A stretch of 64,000 nt of DNA from Conchocele bisecta (GCA_029237695.1 CM055266.1:112671370-112735369), one strand, 5' to 3'; numbered from the stretch's first letter, positions 32,752-43,891 are shown. Made by a program: numbers and translations. Notes: generated by a model from the sequence alone, not told the origin.

Positions 32752-33069
32752 CGGAAGCCCATTAGGGCCATTTCACTTTTTTTTAGTTTCCATTTATTCA
32801 AGAAAACATCTTTAAATCTTGAATATTCAAGTTATTTTCTTGAATTTTCAAGATCTTTTCTTGAATTTTCAAGATCTTTTCTTGAATTTTCAAGAAAAGA
32901 TCTTGAAAATTCAAGAAAATAACTTGAAAATTCAAGGAAACATCTTGAAAATTCAAGAAAAGATCTCGAAAATTCAAGAAAGTATCTTGAAAATTCAAGA
33001 AAAGATCTCGAAAATTCAAGAAAAGATAATAATAAAAAAAAGAAGCGAAGTGGCCCTAATGGGCTTCCG
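32752..33069. repeat. Fam-10 minisatellite-bodied element, complete
   Basis: Terminal inverted repeats CGGAAGCCCATTAGGGCCAT and AGTGGCCCTAATGGGCTTCC (about 26 bases each) flank T-rich and A-rich edges. The body is about eleven 18-19-base units of 'tcttgaattttcaaga', which is itself palindromic. NFQDLFL-type reading frames are by-products. The architecture matches Fam-9. Confidence 0.8.
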
Positions 33070-33407
33070 TATGTATCTGCACGGCAGTTGTATTATTTAT
33101 TGTTGGCAAGCGTAGAACGCACACCCATGGGACGACGCAGTACAGTCACCGACTTTAAAACCGCACTGGTATAGTTATAATAAATACATTATGTACGATC
33201 AACAATGGTCTATTTAGTAAACGGATAGTTTGTTGGGCTTTCATCAAATAGAGAAACAAAAAGGGAATTAATTTCCACACATTCCGGGTCTCCGTAATCT
33301 AAATGTGTCTCAGGATCGGTAACGATGTAGAAATAACTTACGGATGGACTATGACAATAGCCCGTATTGGTAGCTATTTAGTACAAACTAGTATTGTTCA
33401 CATAATT

Positions 33408-33654
33408 GAGACACGTCATGTGATTTTGTACCTTCAGACATCTGCGTAATTTCATGAAATACGTTTACAAAATTTACAGTATATTCCATAAATGGCGTCA
33501 AAAGTTTACAAACTTTTCAGAGTACATGCGGATTGTATTCCGCATGTACTCTGAAAGTTTTGTCAACTTTTGACTTTATTTATGAAAAATATTGTAAACG
33601 TATTTAATGAAATTACGCAGATGTCCGAAGGTACGACATCGCATGGCGTGTCTC
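33408..33654. repeat. ~247-bp palindromic element
   Basis: Arms GAGACACGTCATGTGATTTT to TTCAGAGTACATGCGGA around TTGTATT. The far end is CATGGCGTGTCTC. Arm identity is high but not perfect. Edge words recur near 24160 and 24855, so it has diverged relatives. Confidence 0.7.
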
Positions 33655-34025
33655 ACTATAATTTATGCGTCTCATTGACACACTTGTATCATAAATAATA
33701 TGTACAGTATGATAGAAAACAGGATGGGTTCCCAAAATAATTAAGTCGGTATACGTACCTAATTTTCAAACAGAGACATTTGACGCGATAATGTGTACAT
33801 CACAATTCACGGGACTGTACCTGCTGCAGCCAGCCGCCAACGGTGCAGGACGTTTCGGAGCAGAGCAGTTTTCGTTGCAATAAAACATCATAATTGTTAT
33901 CTTCGTGAACAATTTATTATCCAATAGATTAATAATGTAATCTATCAATCATGATATCTTTGGCTAAGTTGACTACGTGGCATATAATAACACGCTGGAA
34001 TAGTAGCAGTCTGACAGCATTATGT
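33655..34025. other. Intron, nothing recognised
   Basis: AT-rich, with no palindrome over 20 bases. Confidence 0.5.
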
Positions 34026-34425
34026 TGTACAGTAGAACCTCTCTAAACCGCCATTTTATGATGATATAGAGAATAGTAGGTTAGTGCCGTGAATGGGGAA
34101 AATATCTGGCAAGGCTCAGGAAACGGGATGGGCGAGGCTCTGCCGAGCACATCCCGTTTCCGTGCCGCGCCAGATATTTTTTCCCATTCACGGCACTAAC
34201 CTACTATTCTATTTATCCCGTCAACACCTAAACATGGCTTTAAAATTCAAAAATAGTATTGACTGGATATCAAAAATGTTTCACGGCACTGTGTTTCACG
34301 GCACATACGTACTGTGTTGACGGGATAAAATGCCTTTTCAAGTTCGCAAGGCAGAGCCACATACATTGGCATAGTCATATGTCTGATTTACAGTGGAACA
34401 TCTCTAAACCGGACACCCTGGTGAC
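34026..34425. repeat. Fam-1 arms flanking a Fam-6 insertion
   Basis: CAGTAGAACCTCTCTAAACC at 34029 is cut short and Fam-6 (34066-34326) follows. GATTTACAGTGGAACATCTC at 34386 gives a second Fam-1 end with the hairpin missing after GACACCCTGG. Confidence 0.6.
34066..34326 (-). repeat. Fam-6 composite, complete, inverted
   Basis: ATAGAGAATAGTAGGTTAGT at the left, CTGTGTTGACGGGATAAA at the right, hairpin core GGGCGAGGCTCTGCCGAGC. Confidence 0.8.
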
Positions 34426-34657
34426 GTATTAACGTCTTTATTACTTAGATTACTTAGATATCAATTTCAATATCAATCATCCGGCAGTTGTGATAATCCT
34501 ATATTAAAATCTATACCGTTATCCATGATTGAATGATGAAATACAGAGCCTACAAATTTAAATTCCCGTTCATCTGTCAAAATTTACGCAGCCGATAAAG
34601 TAAACATACGCAATGCGCATGCCCAAAGGAACCGGTTTAATACGCGCGCGAGACATG

Positions 34658-34753
34658 GTATTGGACTGGAAACGGCGGTATCAGACTAGTAACGATGGTA
34701 TCAGACTAGAAATGCAGTATCAGACTAGAATGTTCAGTATCAGACTGGAAAAC
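34658..34753 (+). repeat. Short tandem repeat, ~20-22-base unit
   Basis: Five units of GGTATCAGACTAGAAA type, with spacing varying between 18 and 22 bases. Confidence 0.8.
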
Positions 34754-35198
34754 ACGCCGTGTTAGCCTGAACTGTGTATGTTATTGCTGTAGGCAAATAC
34801 AGGGAAATTTCTTGGAAAAATTGATATCTAAGAAATAATTACTTTTATCAATCTACTAATTTCAAGGATGAATACAGTTGTCAGTATTATTAAAGTCCCA
34901 AAGGCATTGTCTAATCAATTGTTGCTGATACAAGGACAGTGTTCGATTATTGCAAGGTATTAGTAGTATCAACGGGTAGCTTGTTTTTGCATATGTTTTT
35001 ATTTCATGTCTGATAAAAAGTTTCTTATCGCAATTCACATATTTATCGCACATTGCATGTCAGTGTCCTACGAACTACATGTGTAACCTGAACCCTGGTT
35101 GTTTTGCATTCGTTCCGATCCTGGTCTCAAATGTGCTCGGAGGCTAAATTCTCACGTACTGAATATGCTGTGTTGACGTCAAGCTCGAATTACTTCCA
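34754..35198. other. Intron, nothing recognised
   Basis: No family word or palindrome noted. Confidence 0.5.
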
Positions 35199-35350
35199 AT
35201 ATAAGGTTCGACCATGTCCAGCCGTAGGTAAACGTTTGCCGTGGCACGAGGGAACTGCTTGAACCCCAATGCCATAGGCCGCGGGTTCAAAAAGTTCCCG
35301 AGTGTCACGACAGACGTTTACCCACGGCTGTACATGGTCGAACGTTATTG
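35199..35350. repeat. Imperfect palindrome
   Basis: TAAGGTTCGACCATGTCCAG to GGAACTGCTTGAACCC, returning GGGTTCAAAAAGTTCCC to ACATGGTCGAACGTTAT. Arms are about 65 bases with scattered mismatches. Open frames on both strands follow from the symmetry. Confidence 0.7.
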
Positions 35351-35435
35351 TTACATTTCCTTTGGAAATATCGTGCAATTTGAGCATGTATTCAGTACTT
35401 TCGGTAGTTTTATAGTCTACTCCATTCAAACACCT

Positions 35436-35681
35436 CGGGGCCGTTTCAATAAACTTAGTACGACTAAAATGTTCGTAAGTGCAAAATGAAATTAGTCTGT
35501 AAATTTCACATTAACAGTATTTTCTTGTAAACAATTATTGGATTTACATTTATTGAGCATAGGCTGCATATGCAGCCTATGCTCAATAAATGTAAATCCA
35601 TCAATTGAAATTTCCAGACTATCCTAAATTTGCACTTACGAACATTTTAGTCGTACGAAGTTTAGTGAAACGGGCTCCTGT
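35436..35681. repeat. Fam-2 foldback MITE
   Basis: Full-length with an intact GGCTGCATATGCAGCC centre. Confidence 0.85.
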
Positions 35682-36267
35682 TGTATGCATATGAAACATC
35701 ATGGACCATTGTAGTTAAGCATATTGGCTAAACTAGTAGCAAATGTGAAGTCTCAGCAGATTCATAATACACTAGAGTGATTATCTCACTACACTGCAGA
35801 GACTGCTGCGTATGCATTTTCAACTGACATTTCGACAGTGGTGAGTTGGAAGTTAGAGCGTGCGGGTCATTTCCATCAGACCGCACCACATCAATAAAGT
35901 TTTAAACGAAAGTTTGTGTTTCTCGTGTGGACAATTGCCGAAGTACAAAACGCCTATCTTACGGCCAGATAGGACACCATCTCGTTACGCTATACATACA
36001 TATTCCGGGGCCGGAGTACATGTGAAGTGATGCAGCCGCGTCACTTTCACAATTTCGGTGCGACCCTTGCGAACTTGTCTGGTGACGTAATGGCGCATTC
36101 TAGTAATGGCACGAGACACATGCTTTACGTAAGTGTTGGCTTGGCCCCCGAATGCGCATTATCTACAGGCATGGTCAAACAGCAAGCGCTGTACGTTTGA
36201 ACACGACTGTGAGCGGTGTCGAACAACGGTAGTCATGTAGAAATTTATGATATAACATAACACTCTG
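35682..36267. other. Intron, nothing recognised
   Basis: No repeat word shared with the families listed and no long palindrome. Confidence 0.5.
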
Positions 36268-36322
36268 GCGACATGTGGCCAGATCAAAACTAGCTGTGGC
36301 TGTTAAAGACGTCGCGTTGGCC

Positions 36323-36404
36323 AAACTTCTGTCGTTTTTGCGAAGATTCGATTTCCGTGTCTACCGACACGGAAATCGATTCTTCGCAAAAACGACAGAA
36401 GTTT
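36323..36404. repeat. Fam-8 central hairpin (solo)
   Basis: AAACTTCTGTCGTTTTTGCG to GATTTCCGTGTC, loop TACC, then the near-exact complement. The rest of Fam-8 is missing. This hairpin is the presumed ancestral centre of the family, shortened in most other copies. Confidence 0.75.
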
Positions 36405-36619
36405 TTCATCGAGAGGTCAAAAGTGGAAGAAGTCATCCAGTACCCACCGTGAATTAAACAATGTATGCATGTCTTACTTTCATGCCGGTCGTATATTGCA
36501 AAGGTTCTATGTATGCAATTTTCCTGCCTTTTCTGTATTTTCCAGCTGTTGTCAGCTTGGTCCCGTTCTGCGATTAACCTCGGTGCTGTCAGTGATCCCC
36601 AGTCCGAGTCTTACATACA

Positions 36620-36702
36620 TATCGATGGTCTAGTAACATAAGGTCGTAAGTGCTATGCTTTAGCATAGCAGTTATGACCTTATGTTACTAGACCATCGAT
36701 AT
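36620..36702. repeat. Palindrome with ~38-base arms
   Basis: TATCGATGGTCTAGTAACAT to GTGCTATGCT, then the complement with one or two mismatches. Single copy here. Confidence 0.75.
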
Positions 36703-37370
36703 AATGCTTGATCATTATATACTACCGCGTCACTGTCTAAATCACTGTCGTTGCATTGTTCCAAGATATATATGCACGAGTATATGGATGTATACATGCT
36801 GGTCGCTCGCGTCTCTGTCGCTATCACTGCTGCTGCCATATAAGTACATGCAGCAGTATATGGTCGAGAGTTTAGAAAGCACACACATTCCTCACCATAC
36901 ACAACTTTGCAAATGTACACCAAGCCATTGAATAACTCTAGAGCTGCTGCAAACTAGGCTAGCATTACAGCACGCAATCATCCATGTGTCATTTCCATTA
37001 TTTTATAACTGAAATATGTCAGGGACTGTTCCTTATGGAATGTTTATCTGGCACCTTTCCAGATACGATAATGGAAAACTTACCGCAGGCATTACTGATG
37101 AAAGTTGTGGTATGGTCAGTACGTGCTTTTTCTTAACCGCCTCTTTACAAAATATTTGACGCAGCGACAAACGGTTACTGATACCAACATCCAACAAAAG
37201 AAGTAAATGCGTAAGGGCGTGTCAAAGAACTGCTATTAATGTCACAGATGCTGTACTAAGTTTTGCAAGTGACTGATAGTGGTCGGACATTTTGATCCAC
37301 ATTTTGCACACTATTTTCTTTCCTTCACCAGACAAACAGATTCATGTGTCACTGTCGGTTCAGTATGCCT
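36703..37370. other. Intron, nothing recognised
   Basis: No long palindrome. The open frame near 36672-36923 has no recognisable family. Confidence 0.5.
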
Positions 37371-37435
37371 GATTTACAGTGGAACATATATAAACTGGCC
37401 ACCGTGGGTGTATGGTTTAGAGAGAGTTCACTGTA
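37371..37435. repeat. Fam-1 hairpin, diverged
   Basis: ACAGTGGAACATATATAAAC and GTATGGTTTAGAGAGAGTTC with part of the core deleted. Confidence 0.65.
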
Positions 37436-37576
37436 TACCCCGACGATTGTGTGGTAAACTACAGGATATGTGTATTTTAAATACGTCTTAATGGCGCCAT
37501 AGCAAACTGATTTCTTTATTGATAACAACAGACACAAGTGCCCACATATTTGCAAGATAGATTGTAACTACAATAA

Positions 37577-37767
37577 GGGCCCGGCTTTGGTATTACATGT
37601 ACCTCCCATATCGCGTTGCCGTTTTTCGCCGATATTGATATTAAAAAATGCAATATTTCGGGTAATTGCCGTCGAAGTTAACGTCAATTTCTGAGCGCAT
37701 TCGCTTTCAAAATTAATATCGGCGAAATACTGCAATGCGATATGGGAGGTACTTCCAGAGCGGGCCC
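37577..37767. repeat. Fam-21 MITE
   Basis: Ends GGGCCCGGCTTTGG and CCAGAGCGGGCCC. Inner arms GTACCTCCCATATCGCGTTG and CAATGCGATATGGGAGGTAC. The TTTTTCGCCGATATTGAT segment resembles fragments at 51198 and 62147. Confidence 0.7.
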
Positions 37768-37898
37768 ATATTTCAATGATAATTGTACACCGTCTTGACA
37801 AAAGGCGGCTTATCGAGTTCCTGCTCAATGTGGCTCTCAACTACCACATCGTGTATATTGTTCACGTCAGAAACATAAGTAACAACCCCAAATCTATT

Positions 37899-37978
37899 TG
37901 TGATCAGTGTATGCCCAGATCAGACTGCGCGGACGCGCAGTCTGATCTGGGAATACACTGTTCGCAAACGCATTAAAC
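37899..37978. repeat. Fam-12 central palindrome
   Basis: GTGTATGCCCAGATCAGACT through GCGCGGACGCGCAG to CTGGGAATACACTGTTCGCA. The flanks are missing. Confidence 0.7.
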
Positions 37979-38371
37979 CTTTTTAAACAGTGGCTGCTCG
38001 CATGCTTAGCAGTCTGAAAACCAATCTGATTTGTGGCGCTTTCTAAACTGACACCCATTGAGATAAGATTCCTTGAAGCCATATAATCATTGGATAATAT
38101 GCTAATTGGAAGTTATATGAAATAGTTATTGACTTTTGATCTCCATCGTATACGCCACATGCACATCATAAGCCCTGGTACAACTAAACCAGGATCGCCT
38201 GCCAAGACGGCTTCGAAAAAGATTACTTCGCAATTAAGAGCTCGAGGTAAAGGTCTACCCGTGCGTTCTTCCAGACTTGGGACAAGCATTGTGATTTTAT
38301 ATCTAAGAAAATGTGCGATTTCACCTGAAATATATTTTTAAAAAATACGATATTTTTCGTAAATGATGTGA

Positions 38372-38567
38372 AATGTTAACGAAATGTTCAGAGCAAATGC
38401 GGAATAGAATCCCGCATTTGTCTTGAACATTTTGTAAACTTTCGACTTGATTTACCTTCTGACGGATGGAATGGCGAGCAGTGAAGATCCTGATCAGACT
38501 GTGCGGATGCACAGGCTGATCTGGATCTACACTGATTGCAAAACCCATAAGACCCACACATATCACT
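38372..38567. repeat. Small palindrome followed by Fam-12
   Basis: 38372-38457: GTTCAGAGCAAATGCGGAAT facing ATTCCCGCATTTGTCTTGAAC-like sequence (written in part). 38459-38567: Fam-12 minus orientation (GCGAGCAGTGAAGATCCTGA, CTGTGCGGATGCACAGGCTG). Confidence 0.65.
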
Positions 38568-38613
38568 CTGTAATTTCATTTTCAGAAATAAGGTATTTGA
38601 AAAGCCCTGTGGG

Positions 38614-39133
38614 TTAATGGTACATTCCCACTCAGTAGGCACAAACTGTTCTTAAAAGGAATTAAATATTATAAAGTGTATAATTGTTTCACTATTCCAC
38701 AAGTTCTAAAATGTACAAGTACCCGCTATACAGATATAATCATTTAGTGATATTTATTTTACTGATAGTGACTCGACGTGGTATCAGACTATTTTCATAT
38801 TCAAATGAGGTGGGATATTTTTTAATTATTTATACTAATTGAATGCGTCACCTGAAAAATAAAAATATTTTCGACAATATATAAAGGATGATCATTGCAC
38901 ATCAAAAAATAAATACAGAGAATAAATAGTAATGTCCGTTAACATTTTAAGGAAGCACTGTTATCGCCCCTGATATCAGTGTGGAAATTTACGTCGGATA
39001 TAACATGTATAATAATGCCGATCAATACGTGGGATAATGGTGAATGAATGTTAATTTTGCCAGAAAAATGTCTCGGATGATGTCTCTGATAGAAATAACA
39101 GTTTGTGCCTACTGAGTGGGCATGTACCATTAA
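38614..39133. repeat. Fam-11 element, uninterrupted
   Basis: Ends TTAATGGTACATTCCCACTC and GTGGGCATGTACCATTAA. This is the reference copy, about 520 bp, against which the insertions at 26622 and 55221 are seen. Confidence 0.8.
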
Positions 39134-39407
39134 TATTCAGACAATAACACGAGAACACTATTAAAGTTTGAATATTGGCAACCTCTATGTACACCATCTA
39201 GATAATATAGACGCTGACATGTGTATGTCAGTCATCTGTATTCAGCACATTAGTCTTGACATTAATGTCGCTTTCACGGAAGCAACGTAACGTCTGGCAG
39301 CTACAATAATGGTTTTCTGTTGCCAACTCCTCAATCCCGGAAGTGCAGGAATTGTTGTGATACAGCACTTCAGCCCTCAGCCACTGAATTGCTAGTTCCT
39401 GGCGAGA

Positions 39408-39705
39408 ATTCCCACGAATTAACAATTCGTTCCAACGAATGAACGATTCATTCCCTCAATTTAACAATTCGTTCCCACGAAATAATAATTCGTTCCCACG
39501 GGAACGAATTGTTAATTCGTGGGAACGAATTGTTATATCGTGGGAACGAATTGTTAATTCGAGGAAACTAATTGTTAAATTGAGGGAACGAATTGTCATT
39601 TCGTTGGAACGAATTGTTAATTCGAGGGAACGAATTGTTAATTCGTGGGAACGAATTGTGAAATCGAGGGAACGAAAAATCCATGTCCCCTGCGGGGCTC
39701 CGTAC
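39408..39705. repeat. Fam-9 minisatellite-bodied element, copy 2 (left end missing)
   Basis: About fifteen units of AACGAATTGTTAATTCG in two orientations, switching near 39500. The right terminus ATGTCCCCTGCGGGGCTCCG is intact. The left terminus is absent. Confidence 0.8.
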
Positions 39706-39839
39706 AATAATGTACCAATATGTTCTTCATACAAGTTGTTGCTATATTGAGCTATTTTCCCTGAGTTACTGTGCTATTGACTCGTTCGTCCCAATGAATA
39801 TTCGCACCTGACACTGTTCATACCAATGTCTGTTTGAAC

Positions 39840-39890
39840 CGGGACTGTTCGGACCCGGGAAATTTCGCCCGAGGGGCGAACAGTCCCGGG
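39840..39890. repeat. Short GC-rich hairpin
   Basis: CGGGACTGTTCGGACCCGGG and CGAACAGTCCCG can pair around AAATTTCGCCCGAGGGG. Confidence 0.6.
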
Positions 39891-40564
39891 ACGAACAGAT
39901 CCAGAGCCATTGTCGCCATTTATTGTCAGTTCGTCGACGTCATTGACTACACCTTTCTCGGGCATATTCCCCCACCCCAGCCTTGTGTATTGCCGACAAG
40001 CGACCCGTTACGCCGACGTTGGTTAAAGTTCTAAATTTGCATAATTCAAGATGGCCTCCATATTTATAAACATGGTCGGTCACCTTTTTGGAATGAGATT
40101 TTCTCATGAACCTACAGGTCAATTTTCACGAAATTTCTTAAAAATGATCAACATCCAAGAACTTATTTGGGCCGATGACGACCAAATTTCACACGAATAA
40201 TATCTAGGTGAAGTAGTTTCGGATTTGTTAAATTAGGAAATGTCAAATAAACCAAGATGGCCGCCGCAAAAAAAGTTGACACGTGTTTTCAAACAACATA
40301 GCTGTATCTTCTAAACTGATGTGACAAAACTTCTGGAAATGATTGACGTACAATGCTCTTACAGATTTGCTAAAATGACGACCCGAGATCATAAAAATAT
40401 ATTTATATAAAGGGATATGTTATATATCAATTGCTGATGAGAGCAGCACAATGAGTCCACCAACGGTCAAAAGGGCAAAGGTTTAGTCTCAACTTCAGAC
40501 GTCTCCTCTCGTGAACCACCATGCCTATCTTGTTGCCGGAGTAGTCTGTGTCTGGAACTTCAGT
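39891..40564. other. Intron with two CAAGATGGCC words
   Basis: CAAGATGGCC occurs at about 40048 and 40256, the second continuing GCCGC, which resembles a YY1 site. Both are followed by text about equally spaced, so a diverged duplication is possible. No repeat family recognised. Confidence 0.4.
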
Positions 40565-40565
40565 A

Positions 40566-41286
40566 CTGTCTGTTTCACGATACCTGACCAAATGATACGG
40601 CCATATAAGCAATGTAAAAACAATATATTTTTCGATAATATTAAATTATATCAAAAATTTAAGAATTAGCCTTCTTTTTATTTTGGTCAAATATTGATTT
40701 TATTACGAAACATTAGTTCTCTATGGGAATTTAACATTGGGGAGAAAGAGGTGGAGAACCTGGAGGAGGATTCGAAAAACGAAAATAATTGAAATTGATT
40801 CTGAAATCTAGCTAGATAGCTTGGACATGATATATCTAAGAAAACAACAGTTACAGTGGGGTCAGCGTGTAAGTGCACACACGAACGAACACGACAGGTT
40901 GGAACCAACCTGTCATGTTCGTTCGTGTGTGCACTTACACGCTGACCCCACTGTACATTATGAAGATCGGTCCGCTATTTCTGAAATTAGAAAAAGTTCC
41001 CCATTTCAAATCCGCGTAAGACATCTTCACTATGGGGATTTAACATGCGGAAAAAAATTAGAACACTTTCCCTTTGTTAAATCCCCATACATCTCCATGT
41101 CTATGGGGATTTAACATGTGGAAATTGCTTTTTCGCAATAAAATCAATATTGGACCAAATTTCACGAACTAAAAATTAGGCTCATTTTTAAATGTTGTTA
41201 TAATTTAATATCGTCGGAAAATATATTGTTTTTGCATTATTCAGTTATATAGCCGTAACATTTGGGCAGGTTTCGTGAAACAGACA
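40566..41286. repeat. Fam-3 MITE with nested palindrome
   Basis: Ends CTGTCTGTTTCACGATACCT and TCGTGAAACAGACAG, TA-flanked. Inner TATGGGGATTTAACATG words occur in both orientations. The segment 40854-40953 is an insertion. Confidence 0.8.
40854..40953. repeat. 100-bp near-perfect palindromic MITE, TA-flanked
   Basis: CAGTGGGGTCAGCGTGTAAG extends to ACAGGTTGG and is followed by its complement with one visible mismatch (CGACA/TGTCA). TA stands at both sides. It is inserted in Fam-3, which makes it younger than that host. Confidence 0.85.
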
Positions 41287-41494
41287 GTAGTTTAGTGTAT
41301 TATTGTACACAGGTGTGTATGTGAAATTCAAGAAAATATACTAAACCAGATAATTCAAATTTGAATAATTATGTTTTAGTAAAGTCAGCCACTTTAGGCG
41401 TTTTCTTTATTTTTCAGGGTGATGTATCACTGTGTTGCACTTTAACATTTATTGTCGGATGCCAGCGGCTAATACAAAGTGTGCATACTGTCAA

Positions 41495-41738
41495 TTGTGG
41501 CTGTGACTGGAGAAATGGGACTTATGGATTTTGTGACCAGTATATATCTTATATCTGATGCACTGTTCGCCATTCCATCACTGAATGAAACCCGTTTCAT
41601 GCTTAAAACAAGCAATATAGATCAGACTACTGGCATGTGCTACTTGATCAGGAGCTGCATTGGTCACAAATCCCATAACCTCCATTTCTCCAGGCACAGC
41701 CGCAATTACAGGCACAATTACAGGCACAATTACAATTG
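41495..41738 (+). repeat. Fam-12 repeat and short tandem tail
   Basis: TTGTGGCTGTGACTGGAGAA at the left and TCCATTTCTCCAGGCACAGC at the right are inverted terminal repeats of the family. The central hairpin is deleted. ACAGGCACAATT then repeats three times (41703-41738). Confidence 0.75.
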
Positions 41739-41817
41739 TATAACCCGCGGATATTAGGCACAGTATATTGATTGTCACCAGCGTAAAGTCGCGGACAACG
41801 TGTCATTTCTGTCAACT

Positions 41818-41988
41818 ATACAGTGGAACCTCGAGGTTCCACTGTAAAACAACAAATGACTACTTCAAGTGGTGGTGCATTGCGTTCATGAACAGACATT
41901 ACCATTGGATATAATTGGCAAGGAAACGTATCAAAATTAAGCACAACTAACCTTTGTATGTGTCCGGTTTAGAGAGGTTTCACTGTAC
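41818..41988. repeat. Fam-1 long form with minimal head hairpin
   Basis: CAGTGGAACCTCGAGGTTCCACTG (24 bases, shown by its two halves CAGTGGAACC and GGTTCCACTG) replaces the usual ~70-base hairpin. The internal segment and far arm are normal. Confidence 0.75.
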
Positions 41989-42033
41989 AGTGTATGACTA
42001 TGGTGGCACTGCACGGCGAACAGTGGTTGCCTT

Positions 42034-42465
42034 TATTATAGGAATGAATGGCCTTTTTGTGGAATGTATCGGGGTATAAACTTGGAAAAGTCACGGGAAT
42101 ACTGGACGAAGCGATAAAAAATTACAATTTTCGAAAAAAAATAAAAAAAAATTGTTTTTTTATTTCTTTTTGAAAATTGTAATTTTTTAAGGCCTCGTCC
42201 AGTATTCCTGCGTTTTTTCCAAGTTTATACCCCGATACATTCCACAAAAAGGTCATTCATTCCTTATAATTCCAGCATTTGAAATAAATTCATCAAGGAA
42301 ATGTGTTTATTTTCCGTTTTCTTAAGAATTATTTTAACTGCGCCTGACGGTTACGGAAAGTAGTTCGGCATGGGAGTTTACTGGGATATACATTTTGGAC
42401 AGAGACTTGCTACGGACCAATCAAATTTTAGGGAATTGTGTAAATATTTTTGAGCTGGAATTATC
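42034..42465 (+). repeat. Fam-5 element with expanded A/T loop
   Basis: Loop about 42110-42190: TACAATTTTCGAAAAAAAAT ... GAAAATTGTAATTTTTT, like the loops at 15893 and 58610. Confidence 0.8.
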
Positions 42466-42624
42466 AGATGGTACGCATGCGCAGGCTGTTTGTGGACGAT
42501 GCTGTTCATGAACGACGCAACAAACATCTGTCGGCCGACAGGTCATGCAAATGTATTTCAGTGGATTAAGATAATACCAAACAACATGACTGTCCATGCA
42601 TATTGTTGATACGGGGCTTGTCTG

Positions 42625-43386
42625 CGGCCCGTGCCACTAAACTTCGTACGACTAAAAGGTTTGTAAGCGCAAAATTACGATAGTCTGTAAATTTCAATGT
42701 TTTCTTGTAAACAATTATTGGATTTACATTTATTGAGCATAGCAAATGTAAATCCATCAATTGAAATTTCTAGACGATTCTAAATTTGCACCTACTGTCT
42801 GTTTCACGAAAGCTGCCCAAATTTTACGGCTATATAAACAATTAAAAAACAAGATTTCTTTTGATAATATTAAATTAAAGGAAAAATTAAGAATGAACCT
42901 TCTTTTTATTTCGTGAAATTTTGTCAAATATTGATTTTATTGCGAAAACAAAATTTCCCCATGTTAAATCCCCATAGACATCTTCACGGAGTGAAGATAT
43001 CTATGGGGATTTAACATGGGGAAATTTTTTAGAATTTCAGAAATATTTAACTTTTGTTTTCTTAGTTAGATCATATCCAAGCTATCTAGTCAGGTTTCGG
43101 AGTCAATTTCCAAAATTTTTCGTTGTTTGACTCCTCCCACACTTCCTTACCACTTTTTGCCCATGTTAAATTCCCATAGACATATCAATTTTTCGTAATA
43201 AAATCAATATTTGACCGAATTTCACGAAATAAAAAGAAGGCTCATTCTTAAATTTTCCTTTAATTTAATATTATCGAAAATAATATTGTTTTTGAATTGT
43301 CTATATGGCCGTAAAATTTCGGCAGCTTTCGTGAAACAGACAGTAGGAACATTTTAGTCGTACGAAGTTTAGTGACACGCCCCCGG
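42625..43386. repeat. Fam-2 interrupted by Fam-3
   Basis: Left part 42625-42792 ends AAATTTGCACC. The right part resumes at GGAACATTTTAGTCGTACGA after a duplicated TA. The Fam-2 loop is also shortened. Confidence 0.85.
42795..43343. repeat. Fam-3 MITE, complete, nested in Fam-2
   Basis: Ends CTGTCTGTTTCACGAAAGCT and AGCTTTCGTGAAACAGACAG with TA on both sides. A central hairpin of AAATCCCCATAGACATCTTC lies around ACGGAGT. It is very similar to the copy at 60953. Confidence 0.85.
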
Positions 43387-43891
43387 GTGTACAATATAAC
43401 GGTGATTGCCAGAATGTACGGTGCAACTTCAAGTGTACGTCGTACGTCATTTGTGATGATTATGATTTATTTTGCTTTTTTAAATATATCTATATTCAAT
43501 TAAGGACTGACTTCATAGTACATCCTCTTCTTTTTCGAAGAAAATAGCTTTGTAAATGTAATTTAATATTTGTCCAAAGTGTATCTGACTCTTTTCTTCG
43601 TAATCTATACTATACTGTGTATTGAGTTTCAATCAGGGACATCTTAGCATGACAAGATATAGGCCAGTTTCACCTCTTGTAGCGTTTGAAACAAATAGCT
43701 CGGAATTTAACAGATAGACTAATATAATTTCGTGCAATACCTATCGTGCAGGCTATCAAGAGTGCACAGTCATATATGCTATATTACCTTTACACAGTGG
43801 ATTTACCATGTATACTGCATTGAGTGCAATAAGGAATATTGATTATATATGGACTTGTGCTTCTATCATAAATGTGTTGTTAGCAGACTAT
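43387..43891. other. Intron, nothing clear
   Basis: Only the weak match to 21545 noted there. Confidence 0.45.

Noticed and set aside
32810..33030. Possible leucine/asparagine-rich repeat protein (NFQDLFL, KIQEKI)
   Set aside because: Frames arise on both strands from the Fam-10 palindromic unit; no splice sites or codon bias support coding.
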